Below are positions 1 to 7,013 of a stretch of 8,164 nucleotides of DNA, in pieces. Under the pieces are notes generated by a model. That model was given only the letters and a program-made list of their open reading frames with translations. It was not told where the DNA came from and searched no databases. This DNA is from Bacillota bacterium (GTDB lineage: Bacteria > Bacillota > Clostridia > Peptostreptococcales > Anaerovoracaceae): NCBI GenBank assembly GCA_017515765.1, contig JAFWFF010000006.1, positions 1-8,164 of the forward strand, in the 5' to 3' direction. Position numbers and translations under genes: made by a program. The stretch's first letter is position 1, and each line of letters opens with the position of its first letter.

Positions 1-50
1 TCAAGTATGCCCGCGTTTTTCAGCACCATATACGAAGATTGTATCCTCAT
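1..50 (-). CDS. Possible N-terminus of an unidentified protein, cut by window edge
   Basis: An ATG at 50-48 opens a frame that stays open to the window edge, reading MRIQSSYMVLKNAGIL over 16 codons. A plausible ribosome site (AAGGA) lies 5 nt upstream, and a second in-frame ATG is codon 8. The gene would follow ssrA on the same strand after its terminator. A weak -10-like TATAAA (96-91) lies about 40 nt upstream, but I see no matching -35. Too little is visible to assign a function. It could also be a chance open frame. Confidence 0.35.
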   Translation of the reverse strand, partial: MRIQSSYMVLKNAGIL

Positions 51-157
51 TTGTTTCCTTTTTTGTGCTTTTGAGCATGCTTTTGGCATGTTTATACGGG
101 GTATATCGGCAGAAAACGGGCCTTGCGGCCAAATCGCCTGTAGCCCCGAAAACGTTG

Positions 158-193
158 AAAAATAAACAGATCCCGGACTTTCCGGGACCTGTT
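158..193 (-). terminator. Rho-independent terminator of ssrA
   Basis: On the minus strand, 7 nt past the CCA end of the tmRNA, a 13-bp stem (193-181 with 177-165, one G-U pair, loop of 3 nt) is followed by TATTTTT (164-158). It is a near-ideal intrinsic terminator oriented to end ssrA transcription. Confidence 0.9.
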
Positions 194-199
194 CGTTTG

Positions 200-558
200 T
201 GGTGAAGGCGGTGAGAGTCGAACTCACGTCCGAAAGCACATTCACTCGACTTTCTCCGAGCGCATCCGTCCTATGAGATTTTCGCCCGGGTGACTGCCGA
301 ACGGCGGGCCATCACCCCGGTTATCCCGTTAGTCCCCCGAGGTTACGGGCGTCGCCCCGGAGTTTTCCTGCATAGTCGACGCCGCGGCCCCCGCCTGCAG
401 GTGAACGGGGCGCGACGCGCGGGCTGCTAATTAAGCAGCAAATGCGAAGTTGTTAGCACTTTTTGCGTTTGTGTTTAACGGCCAGCTTTTTACGTGGCTC
501 CGGCGACCACGGCTCGCTTATCGGGCTTCAACACCTCCGTCGAAACCTTTACGCCCCC
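200..558 (-). ncRNA. ssrA: Transfer-messenger RNA (tmRNA), one-piece form
   Basis: tmRNA rescues ribosomes stalled on mRNAs lacking a stop codon: it is charged with alanine, enters the A site with SmpB, and its internal reading frame adds a degradation tag. The 5' end reads GGGGGCG followed by TAAAGGTTTCGAC, the conserved tmRNA start. The 3' end has a T-arm (227-211; stem GTGAG/CTCAC, loop TTCGACT), then CGCCTTC and A-CCA. The first seven bases (558-552) pair with CGCCTTC (210-204) through five Watson-Crick and two G-U pairs, which fixes both ends. The length of 359 nt is normal for a one-piece tmRNA. The tag frame is at 466-431, and its stop codon lies in a hairpin (GCTGC/GCAGC) as expected for the helix after the tag. 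CCA is encoded. The gene has its own promoter and terminator. Its partner smpB lies about 6.8 kb away on the same strand. Confidence 0.97.
431..466 (-). other. tmRNA tag-peptide reading frame
   Basis: Reading from the likely resume codon GCA (466-464), the frame encodes A-KSANNFAFAA and ends at TAA (433-431). The resume codon is inferred; a later start at GCT (457-455) would give ANNFAFAA. The C-terminus is F-A-A, whereas most bacterial tags end L-A-A or V-A-A. The N-N-F-A core and double-alanine end fit the tag family that delivers rescued proteins to ClpXP. Confidence 0.8.
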
Positions 559-595
559 ACATTTCGCGGGCGGGAAGACCCGCTTCGCGCTACGT

Positions 596-624
596 ATTAT
601 ATACCCGCCCGGGCAAGGTGTCAA
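596..624 (-). promoter_or_regulatory. Consensus sigma-A promoter of ssrA
   Basis: On the minus strand TTGACA (624-619) and TATAAT (601-596) are separated by exactly 17 nt, a perfect vegetative promoter. Transcription should start around 591-588, giving a leader of about 30 nt before the mature 5' end at 558. That leader contains a GCGGG-TCTT-CCCGC hairpin (583-570). RNase P would be expected to remove the leader. The promoter strength fits an abundant stable RNA. Confidence 0.93.
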
Positions 625-649
625 ACCTGCCGTCGGGACGGCCGTTGCG

Positions 650-812
650 CATGGGTTTTGCCGTCTTTTTTGCAAAACCCATTATCCCTGGCGATTTTTT
701 AGGCGATTCCCATGAAAAATGCCCTCCCCTGCTTCTGTTTTACATGGGAATGAGCTGTTTTTTTGCAAAACCCATTGTCCCTGGCGTTTTTTTAGCCGAT
801 TCCCATGAAAAA
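650..812. repeat. Array R1: two tandem copies of a 93-bp structured repeat
   Basis: Copy A (650-719) and copy B (743-812) start exactly 93 bp apart. Their best-conserved part, 666-719 against 759-812, matches at 51 of 54 positions (differences at 684/777, 694/787 and 703/796). Copy B folds with an outer stem CATGGGAAT (743-751) with ATTCCCATG (799-807) and an inner hairpin AAAAC-CCA (767-774) with TGG-c-GTTTT (782-790), loop TTGTCCC. Copy A keeps only the outer core CATGGG/CCCATG and can instead form an 11-bp hairpin ATGGGTTTTGC (651-661) with GCAAAACCCAT (672-682). TTCCCATG of copy A (707-714) can also pair with CATGGGAA of copy B (743-750), so folds compete. The array fills the space between the operon terminator and the ssrA promoter. 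No protein is plausibly encoded. Strand of action is unknown. Confidence 0.8.
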
Positions 813-839
813 CAAAAGCGAGGCGACGCAGCGCCCGCT
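808..839 (-). terminator. Probable intrinsic terminator of the peptidase-moxR-DUF58-DUF4129 operon
   Basis: Downstream of the DUF4129 stop codon, the minus strand forms an eight-pair stem with one bulge (839-832 with 825-817, C823 bulged) followed by TTTTGTTTTT (817-808). The T-tract runs into the end of repeat copy B, so the repeat array starts where the operon transcript should end. Confidence 0.7.
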
Positions 840-863
840 CGCTTCGATCTGAGACGATCTTGG

Positions 864-2237
864 TCACTTCAGCTTCTTCAGTGCGGCGCGCATCCTGCGG
901 ACGTCTGCTTCGGTCACGCTGTGGCCGGAGTAGCGGGCAGGGGCATATACGTCGTAGAGCTCACGCACCCCGGCGGATGGATCCGGTTCAAGAGCCTGGC
1001 CTGAGGGGGCGCCGGCAGAATCTCCGGCAGAAGCGCTTGCCTGGGAGGCGGCAGCCGCGCCGGCGAAGGCGGTTTTGCTCCTGCGTCCGATCTCGCTTCC
1101 GGTGAGGTCAGGCTCGACCGAAACGCCGCGGCTAAGGGCTTCGCGAAGGAATCTGGCGTAGTACCAGCGTACGGCAAGGCGCGGGTCGCGCGGCCTGAAG
1201 AGGCGGGCGGAGGTGCCGCCGTCGGTCTCGGCGGAAGTTAGGATCGTGCGGCTCAGGACGGAGGCTTTGCTCAGCGAGCGGACAAAGTTCCTGCGGGTGG
1301 TCAGCCGCCTGAAGACGAAGATCAGGGCTGCGGCGATCAGAATGATTATGACCGCGATCCCGATGATCTCGAAGATGCGTGAGGAGATGATCTGCTCGCT
1401 CATCTCGGCTGCTTCGTCGCCGGGGGTGACGTACTCGTTGTCACCGATCTGCTCCGGCGGAGGCTGGATGCCCAGAATGTCGTGCAGTTTGCGGAGCAGC
1501 TCGAACGCCCAGGCGAGTAGATAGGCCATCGCGATCGCGAACGCGTAGAGGATCGGCGCGAGGACTTTGTTGTAGATCAGGAGCAAAGCCTGCCCGATGA
1601 GTCTAGGCATGTGGATGGCTGTGAGGACCCAGCTTGCAGCCAGGGCGCCGGCCACGCACGCGCCGTGCCAGGCCTTGTGGGTACCGTCGTCTCGGAGGTT
1701 GCGGAGCCCGGTCACGCCGGACGCGAGCATGACGATGAGATACGGAGCGACCTCGGCGAGGTACTGCAGGCCTTTCGACGAGGCGATGACGCCGGGCAGG
1801 ACGGCGAGCAGGATCCACGCGCCGGTCCGGAAATGATCCCTGAAATTGGAGAGGTCGATGTCCGTCATACCTCTGTAGAAGCAGTAGGCGAGATACGCCG
1901 CGGGCAGGACCATAAAAGCCGCCTGGAGCGGCGAGAGACCAAATGCGCCGGCCGGCCCCGCCGCCATAAGTACGGCCGCGCCGGCGGCAGGGATCGCAAG
2001 CAGGAGGAACGAAGCCTTCCCACCCGCGCCGAAGCCCGGGCGGCGTGATGGGGCGGAGGCGCTTTGACCGGCCTGCTCCCCGCGCTCCCTAAGGAAAGCG
2101 TGCAGGCAGATCATCGCGGCCAGAAGCAGGAATCCGGCATAGGACGGCGCTTCGTGCGCGAACATCCGGAACCAGAAACCGAAGACCGTATAATACAGCG
2201 AGGTGTCGAATAGCAGAAGGAGGATCTCAGTCAGCAT
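864..2237 (-). CDS. Multi-spanning membrane protein with C-terminal DUF4129-like domain, no transglutaminase core
   Basis: 457 aa. Hydrophobic segments near residues 1-25, 31-49, 76-95, 103-122, 138-154, 163-178, 191-208, 213-247 (probably two) and 289-309 suggest eight to ten membrane spans, followed by a cytosolic tail of about 145 residues. The tail resembles DUF4129: a helical start (LAVRWYYARFLREALSRGV, 354-372), then DLTGSEIGRRS, and an end with LYDVYAPARYSG (427-438). An Ala/Ser/Gly-rich linker (about 392-418) splits the two halves. In TgpA-type proteins a transglutaminase domain lies between the N-terminal membrane block and the last span; here that interval (about 250-286) is only some 40 residues and lacks a Cys-His-Asp core. 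The start overlaps the DUF58 stop by 7 nt, with GGAGG at 2251-2247 upstream. It is last in the operon and probably forms the membrane part of the MoxR/DUF58 module. Exact biochemical role is unknown. Confidence 0.82.
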   Translation of the reverse strand: MLTEILLLLFDTSLYYTVFGFWFRMFAHEAPSYAGFLLLAAMICLHAFLRERGEQAGQSASAPSRRPGFGAGGKASFLLLAIPAAGAAVLMAAGPAGAFGLSPLQAAFMVLPAAYLAYCFYRGMTDIDLSNFRDHFRTGAWILLAVLPGVIASSKGLQYLAEVAPYLIVMLASGVTGLRNLRDDGTHKAWHGACVAGALAASWVLTAIHMPRLIGQALLLIYNKVLAPILYAFAIAMAYLLAWAFELLRKLHDILGIQPPPEQIGDNEYVTPGDEAAEMSEQIISSRIFEIIGIAVIIILIAAALIFVFRRLTTRRNFVRSLSKASVLSRTILTSAETDGGTSARLFRPRDPRLAVRWYYARFLREALSRGVSVEPDLTGSEIGRRSKTAFAGAAAASQASASAGDSAGAPSGQALEPDPSAGVRELYDVYAPARYSGHSVTEADVRRMRAALKKLK

Positions 2238-3346
2238 GCCGCGCCTCCTCCCGTGCCCGCAGCCCCGGCGGCCCTAGCATCCCCCGCGGCCGGCGCCTGT
2301 GCTTCCGCGTATATGACCTTTATCGGCCCGGCGGATCTCTGGCGGAGAGCCAGCCCGAGGTCGTCCGCCTCCTTTGACGGGCGAGGGGCGATTATGAGGA
2401 AGCCGGTGCTCTCGGCGGCGTCGCGGCATGAAGCGTCGATCAGGTTGCGCACGCTCCCGCTGTCCTTGGCGAGCAGGGCGCCGAGCATGGCAAGTATGTC
2501 GCGCAGGTTCTCTTTGCCCGCGCGGACGGTCCTGGTGATCTTGCGGCCGTAGCCGCTCACCGCGTAATTCGTGCAGAGGTCGACGACCACTCCGTTTGAA
2601 GTCAGGTATTCGCAGGCGGTCCGGGCGATGGAGCAGCTTTTGTCCAGCAGGGCCTCATCGTCCGACGCGCGGCCGTCGTTCAGCAGTATGACCGAGCAGG
2701 AAAGCTCGCGGACGGGTTCGAACTCCCGTACCATGATCTCTCCGAGGCGGGCGGTCTGGGTCCAGCTGATAGTGTGCATCGGCTCCTGGCCGGTGTATTC
2801 CCTGCAGCAGGCGGTCAGGATCGGGTCGCGGATCAGGTGCCGGCTCGCGATGATGTCGCCCGTGAGGTTTCCGAGGGTCCTGATGACTTCGGCGTCCTCG
2901 CTTGGCCTGGGGTAGACGAGCACCGAGCCGCGGGACGTGTATTTCTCGGCGACTTCGTTGAATCCGAGGAAATCGCCGCGGTAGAGGGTCGCGCCGGAGA
3001 ACCTGTGATATCCGCGCTTGCCGAGGGTCACGGGGACCTCGGCCACCACGCGCTCGCGGCCCTTCAGGCGGTAGACAGCCTCGGTGGCTTTGCGGAATTC
3101 GTGCTCTTTCTCGACGGTCTGCACAGGGAGTTCGGCTGAGAGAGGATAGGAGATCTCGGCTTTAAGATAGGATATTGGGAGGCGGCTCCGGTTGATCAAA
3201 GTCGTGGTCACGCCAAAAGGCGCGTCCGGCTCCGTCTCGCGGACGTCCGGCGCGTAATCAAAGCTCACGCAGTCCAGTCCCTGGCGCATCGAGAATATCT
3301 GCACCGCAGCGCATATTAAGCCCAGGATCACCAGAAATACTATCAT
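2231..3346 (-). CDS. DUF58 family membrane-anchored protein (vWA-like)
   Basis: 371 aa. One N-terminal hydrophobic segment (residues 2-19) anchors a beta-rich region (about 25-150). The DUF58 signature follows: CREYTGQEPMHTISWTQTAR (181-200) continuing with LGEIMVREFEP, the usual pattern of R-x-Y, a turn, I-x-W and E-F-E-P. After it the chain resembles a vWA-like fold; the usual metal-site D-x-S-x-S is replaced by NDGRAS (223-228), so metal binding is doubtful. An Ala/Gly-rich tail ends the protein (350-370). DUF58 proteins nearly always accompany MoxR ATPases and are thought to be their targets or adaptors at the membrane. Its ATG overlaps the MoxR stop by one base (TGATG), implying translational coupling; GGAG lies 8 nt upstream. 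The downstream DUF4129 gene overlaps its end by 7 nt. Confidence 0.92.
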   Translation of the reverse strand: MIVFLVILGLICAAVQIFSMRQGLDCVSFDYAPDVRETEPDAPFGVTTTLINRSRLPISYLKAEISYPLSAELPVQTVEKEHEFRKATEAVYRLKGRERVVAEVPVTLGKRGYHRFSGATLYRGDFLGFNEVAEKYTSRGSVLVYPRPSEDAEVIRTLGNLTGDIIASRHLIRDPILTACCREYTGQEPMHTISWTQTARLGEIMVREFEPVRELSCSVILLNDGRASDDEALLDKSCSIARTACEYLTSNGVVVDLCTNYAVSGYGRKITRTVRAGKENLRDILAMLGALLAKDSGSVRNLIDASCRDAAESTGFLIIAPRPSKEADDLGLALRQRSAGPIKVIYAEAQAPAAGDARAAGAAGTGGGAAC

Positions 3347-4290
3347 CAGACCTGCTCCAGCGGGACGCGGACCTCCTCCAGGATGCTTTTTATTACGGAC
3401 TCTGCCTCGGCGCGGCTCCCCGCGCCTACCAGGGTCAGGCGGTGAGCGAGAACGGCGGGCGCCAGGTCTTTGACGTCCTCAGGCATGACGTAGTCGCGGC
3501 CAGAGACCGCCGCCTTTGCCTGTGAAGCCCTGAAGAGCGCCTGTGCTCCGCGGGTCGAGACGCCGATGCGGATCCGGGCGTCCTTGCGGGTCGCTTCGAC
3601 TATGTCCAGGATATAAGACGCGACGTCCGGGACGACCTCGACCTCGCGCACCGCGGCTTTGACAGCGGCCGTCTCCTCCGGAGTCACGCAGGCCGGGAGT
3701 GTCTTCACGGTCTCGACCTTGTCGTCGCCGAGCAGCACCGAAAGTTCGCTCTCACGGTCCATATATCCGAGCGAGAGGCGCATGAAGAACCTGTCCGTCT
3801 GCGCCTCGGGAAGCGGGAACGTCCCGTGCGACTCGAGCGGGTTCTGGGTCGCCATGATCATGAACGGTTCGGCCATGTCATGGGTCTTTCCGTCGACCGT
3901 GACCTGCCGCTCGGCCATGGCTTCCAGAAGGCTGGACTGGGTCCTCGGCGTCGCGCGGTTTATCTCGTCAGCAAGTATCATGTTCGCGAATACCGGACCG
4001 GGCCTGAACTCGAACTCGCCGGTCTTCTGGTTGTAGAAGTTGATGCCGGTCAGGTCGGACGGCAGAAGGTCCGGCGTGAACTGGATGCGCCTGAAGCTCC
4101 CGCCGATCCCGGCCGCGAACGCCCTCAGGAGCATCGTCTTGCCGGTGCCGGGGAGGTCCTCCAGCAGGACGTGGCCGGAGCAGAGGAAGGTGATGAGGAC
4201 CTTCTCGATCACCTCGTCCTTGCCGACGATTATCCTGCGGCAGGTGTCCATTATCCTGTCTTTGTAATCCGTTACGCTTTTCATTTCCAT
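3346..4290 (-). CDS. MoxR family AAA+ ATPase
   Basis: 314 aa, normal for MoxR proteins. Visible AAA+ motifs in order: Walker A DLPGTGKT (45-52), Walker B MILADE (104-109), sensor 1 ATQNP (147-151), arginine finger in PEAQTDRF (R167) and sensor 2 in GVSTRGAQAL (R247). ILADEINRATPRTQSSLLEA and the ATQNP-x-E-x-x-G-TFPLPEAQTDRF series are hallmarks of the MoxR clade. These ATPases act as chaperones that assemble or activate partner proteins, commonly the DUF58 protein encoded next door. The start at 4290 is preferred over the in-frame ATG at 4284 because GGAGG lies 8 nt upstream; that ribosome site sits inside the last codons of the peptidase gene, whose stop is only 3 nt before the start. All catalytic residues appear intact. 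The substrate is not known. Confidence 0.95.
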   Translation of the reverse strand: MEMKSVTDYKDRIMDTCRRIIVGKDEVIEKVLITFLCSGHVLLEDLPGTGKTMLLRAFAAGIGGSFRRIQFTPDLLPSDLTGINFYNQKTGEFEFRPGPVFANMILADEINRATPRTQSSLLEAMAERQVTVDGKTHDMAEPFMIMATQNPLESHGTFPLPEAQTDRFFMRLSLGYMDRESELSVLLGDDKVETVKTLPACVTPEETAAVKAAVREVEVVPDVASYILDIVEATRKDARIRIGVSTRGAQALFRASQAKAAVSGRDYVMPEDVKDLAPAVLAHRLTLVGAGSRAEAESVIKSILEEVRVPLEQV

Positions 4291-4293
4291 ACG

Positions 4294-5421
4294 TCAGGCC
4301 TCCTCAGCCATCCCGAGTATGAGCGCTTCAACCAGTTCGGCTCCGCTGACCAGGTCATCGACGAAGCTGTATTCCTTCACCGAGTGGACGTCGTACATCC
4401 CGCAGGAGAGCACGATGCCGTCGATGCCTTTGTCGACGTAGACCGCGTTGTCGCTTCCGCCGTGGGTGGCGATCAGGCTGCATTCCAGCCCGAGTTCCCC
4501 GCACGCCTTGACGAAACGCCTCGAGACCTCGCGGCCCGCCGGGATGTCAAACGCTTTGATGCAGACCTTGTGGCTGAACTTTACCGAGGCGCCGACCGCG
4601 TCGCCTTCCATGAGGAAGATGTTCCCGATGCGCAGGACCTCGTCCAGTACGGCTTCGTGATCAAAGCCGCGCACCTCGCCTTTCACCACGCAGTCTTCCA
4701 TCACTATATTGGTCGCGACGCCGCCCGAGATCTGGCCGACGTTGACCGTCATGTCGCCGACGTGCCCCTGCCTGATCTGCGAGACCGCCCTGACGGCGGC
4801 GACACCGGCGTTTATGCCCTTCTCCGGCTCAAAGCCCGCATGGGCGGGCTTGCCTTTGATCGCGGCCTCGAAGGACACTATCGAGGGCGCTTTGATCGCC
4901 GCGATGCCGGGGGCTCCGGTCAGGTCGAGGACGAACGCCTGCTTCGACCGGATCTTTCCGTAATCAAAAGCGTTCGCGCCGAGCCCGTAGGCCTCTTCTG
5001 CGGCTGTGAACAGTATCTCTATATCGCCGGTCTTTTTCCCGGACTCGCGCGCGAGGCGGACGCCCTCCAGGATCTCGACCACTCCGGAGAGGTCGTCCGA
5101 ACCGAGGACGGTCTTCCCGCTGCTCGTGATCCTGCCGTTCTCATCTATTATCGCTTCCTTACCTATGCCCGGCTTCACCGTGTCCATATGGCCCGAGAAG
5201 AGCACGGGTTCGACGTCCGGGTCGCCCTTCAGCACCGCGAAGAGGTTGCCCGCGTTCCCGCCGAAGGTCTCGCCCGCGCGGTCCTCGGTCACCTCAAAGC
5301 CGAGCTTCTCAAGCTCCGCGGTCAGCGCGTCTGCCATCTCCCTTTCGCAGCCGCTCTCGGAATCTATCGCAACGAGCCTGCAGAACGTGTCCGCAAGCCA
5401 TTTCCTGTCAGCTTTAGACAT
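4294..5421 (-). CDS. M20 family zinc metallopeptidase (PepT-like)
   Basis: 375 aa, full length for a dizinc M20 exopeptidase. Expected metal and catalytic residues are visible: H78 and D80 in GHMDT, D109 in GSDD, the AEE pair E142/E143, D166 in FVLDLTG, and H346 in YDVHSVKEY. The lid/dimerisation domain lies at about 180-290 and includes PAHAG (H194), which usually contributes to substrate binding. There is no signal peptide, so it should be cytosolic. The family trims small peptides or related amides; it resembles the tripeptidase/PepT-like branch more than succinyl-diaminopimelate desuccinylases, but the substrate cannot be read from sequence. GGAGG lies 8 nt before the ATG. It heads the operon, and its last codons carry the MoxR ribosome site, so the two genes are tightly coupled. 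A peptidase in front of a MoxR module is not the usual arrangement. Confidence 0.93.
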   Translation of the reverse strand: MSKADRKWLADTFCRLVAIDSESGCEREMADALTAELEKLGFEVTEDRAGETFGGNAGNLFAVLKGDPDVEPVLFSGHMDTVKPGIGKEAIIDENGRITSSGKTVLGSDDLSGVVEILEGVRLARESGKKTGDIEILFTAAEEAYGLGANAFDYGKIRSKQAFVLDLTGAPGIAAIKAPSIVSFEAAIKGKPAHAGFEPEKGINAGVAAVRAVSQIRQGHVGDMTVNVGQISGGVATNIVMEDCVVKGEVRGFDHEAVLDEVLRIGNIFLMEGDAVGASVKFSHKVCIKAFDIPAGREVSRRFVKACGELGLECSLIATHGGSDNAVYVDKGIDGIVLSCGMYDVHSVKEYSFVDDLVSGAELVEALILGMAEEA

Positions 5422-5453
5422 ATCTTTATCCTCCGTATCGTTTTGGTCTGCCT

Positions 5454-5491
5454 CCGCCCTTCAGGCGGGCTGTTTTCACAGAGAAATTATA
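5454..5491 (-). promoter_or_regulatory. Probable promoter and leader hairpin of the peptidase-moxR operon
   Basis: On the minus strand a perfect TATAAT lies at 5491-5486, with transcription expected from about 5479 and a leader of about 58 nt. No good -35 is visible at 17-18 nt. The leader can form a small CCGCC/GGCGG hairpin (5468-5464 with 5458-5454), well upstream of the ribosome site, so it need not block translation. Confidence 0.55.
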
Positions 5492-5512
5492 CTATATAAA
5501 CGCGCCGAATTG

Positions 5513-5521
5513 TGATATAAT
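5513..5521 (+). promoter_or_regulatory. Extended -10 promoter of the MATE gene
   Basis: TG-A-TATAAT (5513-5521) is an extended -10 element; it explains the lack of a recognisable -35. Start of transcription would be near 5528. The short leader begins with a CGCGC-AGCA-GCGCG hairpin (5530-5543) directly before the ribosome site. The minus-strand -10 lies only 25 bp away, so the two divergent promoters overlap and may compete for polymerase. Confidence 0.65.
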
Positions 5522-5551
5522 CTCTTTCACGCGCAGCAGCGCGGGAAAGGA

Positions 5552-6958
5552 ATGGATTCCGCAGCAGTGCAGTTCATCAGGAAATTGTTCGCGCCGGTGG
5601 ACATGACGGAAGGTTCGCCGGTCAAAAAGATAATATTGTTCTCGATCCCGATGATAATCGGGAATTTTGCCCAGCAGCTCTACAACACCGCGGACGCCGT
5701 AATAGTCGGCCGCTACGTAGGCGACAACGCGCTCGCGGCGGTAGGTTCCGCGGGCCCGATCCTGAACCTCATGCTGGTGCTCTTCATCGGGATATCAACG
5801 GGAGCCAGCATCATGGTGTCCCAGTATTTCGGCGCCCGCAAACGCGAGGAGCTCTCCAGGTCGATCGGCACCTGCATACTGCTCACCGGGATAGCGTCCC
5901 TGATAATAATGATCGTGGGCACGCTGGCCGCGAGGCCTTTGCTCAGGCTGCTCGGAACGCCGGAATCCATCATCGGCTGGTGCACGTCCTACCTCACGAT
6001 CATCTTTCTCGGCTTCGCCGGGACCGGCTATTACAACATCCTCGGCGGCGTGCTGAGGGGGCTCGGCGACTCCATGTCTGCCCTCCTCTACCTGGTGATC
6101 GCGACCGTGCTCAACATCGTCCTGGACCTCACATTCGTCGCGGTCCTCAACATGGGCGTCTCCGGAGTCGCGCTCGCGACCATCATCGCACAGATCATCT
6201 CGGCTGTCCTCACATTCCTGAAGCTCAGGAAGATGACGGATCTGTTCGACCTGAAGCGCGAGTATCTCAGGCCGGACAAAAAATACATGTCGAATCTGAT
6301 CGATCTTGGCCTCCCCACCGGGATCACCCAGGGGATCTTCTCCCTGTCTCTGATCGTCGTGCAGTCGCTCACGAACACGTTCGGCGAGACCTGCATAGCG
6401 GCCAACGTGATAGTGATGAGGGTCGACGGTTTCGTCATGCTCCCGGCGTTCTCCTTCGGCACCGCGATGACCACCTACGCCGGCCAGAACATTGGTGCAG
6501 GCCGCCTCGACAGGGTCAAACAGGGCGCAGTCCACGGCACGATCTTCGCGATGAGCCTTTCAGCCGTGCTCTCTCTCCTGATCGCGCTCTTCGGCAAGCA
6601 CCTGATGGCGATCTTCACCGATACGCCCGAGCTCATCGACCTGAGCTACCACATCATGCTGATACTCCTCGCGGGATACATAGTCGTCGAGATCACCCAG
6701 TGCCTCTCCGGCACGATGCGCGGAGCCGGCGACACGGTCACTCCGATGTGGATCGCTATCTGCACCAACGTGCTGTTCCGCGTCCCGCTCGCCTATCTCC
6801 TGGTCCACCTGACCAAGACCCCCGAGCTGCCGCAGGGCAACTTCTATATGATGGCGGTCTCGCTCCTCACCAACTGGGTGCTCGGCGCTGTGATCAACAT
6901 CATCATGTACAGGCGCGGCAAGTGGCAGAGCAAAGCGATCGTCGGGAAGGAACTCTGA
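5552..6958 (+). CDS. MATE family multidrug/Na+ or H+ antiporter
   Basis: 468 aa, 12 predicted membrane spans in two related halves, typical of MATE exporters, which expel cationic drugs or metabolites using an ion gradient. Seen: QQLYNTADAVIVGRYVG (41-57) in the first span, the cytoplasmic loop MVSQYFGARK (88-97), GGVLRGLGDS (165-174) and LNIVLDLTF (187-195) in the first half, and FGTAMTTYAGQNIGAGR (302-318) and GTMRGAGDTVTP (387-398) in the second. These are standard for the clostridial DinF/NorM-like branch. Start choice: ATG at 5552 has GGAAAGGA almost touching it, an unusually short spacing; M18 (ATG at 5603), where many family members begin (MTEGSP), is an alternative with a weaker GGTGG site. 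The gene is monocistronic and divergent from the peptidase operon. Substrate unknown. Confidence 0.93.
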   Translation: MDSAAVQFIRKLFAPVDMTEGSPVKKIILFSIPMIIGNFAQQLYNTADAVIVGRYVGDNALAAVGSAGPILNLMLVLFIGISTGASIMVSQYFGARKREELSRSIGTCILLTGIASLIIMIVGTLAARPLLRLLGTPESIIGWCTSYLTIIFLGFAGTGYYNILGGVLRGLGDSMSALLYLVIATVLNIVLDLTFVAVLNMGVSGVALATIIAQIISAVLTFLKLRKMTDLFDLKREYLRPDKKYMSNLIDLGLPTGITQGIFSLSLIVVQSLTNTFGETCIAANVIVMRVDGFVMLPAFSFGTAMTTYAGQNIGAGRLDRVKQGAVHGTIFAMSLSAVLSLLIALFGKHLMAIFTDTPELIDLSYHIMLILLAGYIVVEITQCLSGTMRGAGDTVTPMWIAICTNVLFRVPLAYLLVHLTKTPELPQGNFYMMAVSLLTNWVLGAVINIIMYRRGKWQSKAIVGKEL

Positions 6959-6973
6959 GTCGGTTCCCGATTT
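6942..6973 (+). terminator. Weak candidate terminator of the MATE gene
   Basis: TCGGGAA (6942-6948) pairs with TTCCCGA (6964-6970), followed by only TTT. The stem includes the stop codon in its 15-nt loop. With so short a T-run termination would be leaky, and some transcripts may read into repeat array R2. Confidence 0.4.
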
Positions 6974-7013
6974 AAGACGCGGTCTGCGGCAGCGGCGCGA
7001 TCTACCTCATTTT

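Noticed and set aside
76..142. Small hairpins between ssrA and the left-edge gene (CATGC/GCATG at 76-90; GGCC-GCAA-GGCC on the minus strand)
   Set aside because: Stems are only 4-5 bp and lack a convincing T-run. They may be chance, since the strong ssrA terminator lies just upstream.
450..1004. Plus-strand open frame of 184 codons over ssrA, R1 and the DUF4129 end
   Set aside because: It runs antisense to a certain tmRNA and a real gene and through the repeat array. The repeated peptide segment simply reflects the 93-bp DNA repeat.
3826..5499. Long plus-strand open frame (557 codons) antisense to the peptidase and moxR genes
   Set aside because: It mirrors two genes with intact catalytic motifs. 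Its product is a low-complexity Asp/Val/His/Arg-rich chain, typical of an antisense frame in GC-rich coding DNA, with no recognisable domain.
5795..6975. Long frames on both strands inside the MATE gene (5795-6535 minus, 5980-6975 plus)
   Set aside because: Both overlap a clear membrane protein gene and give Arg/Asp/His-rich products without domains or ribosome sites.
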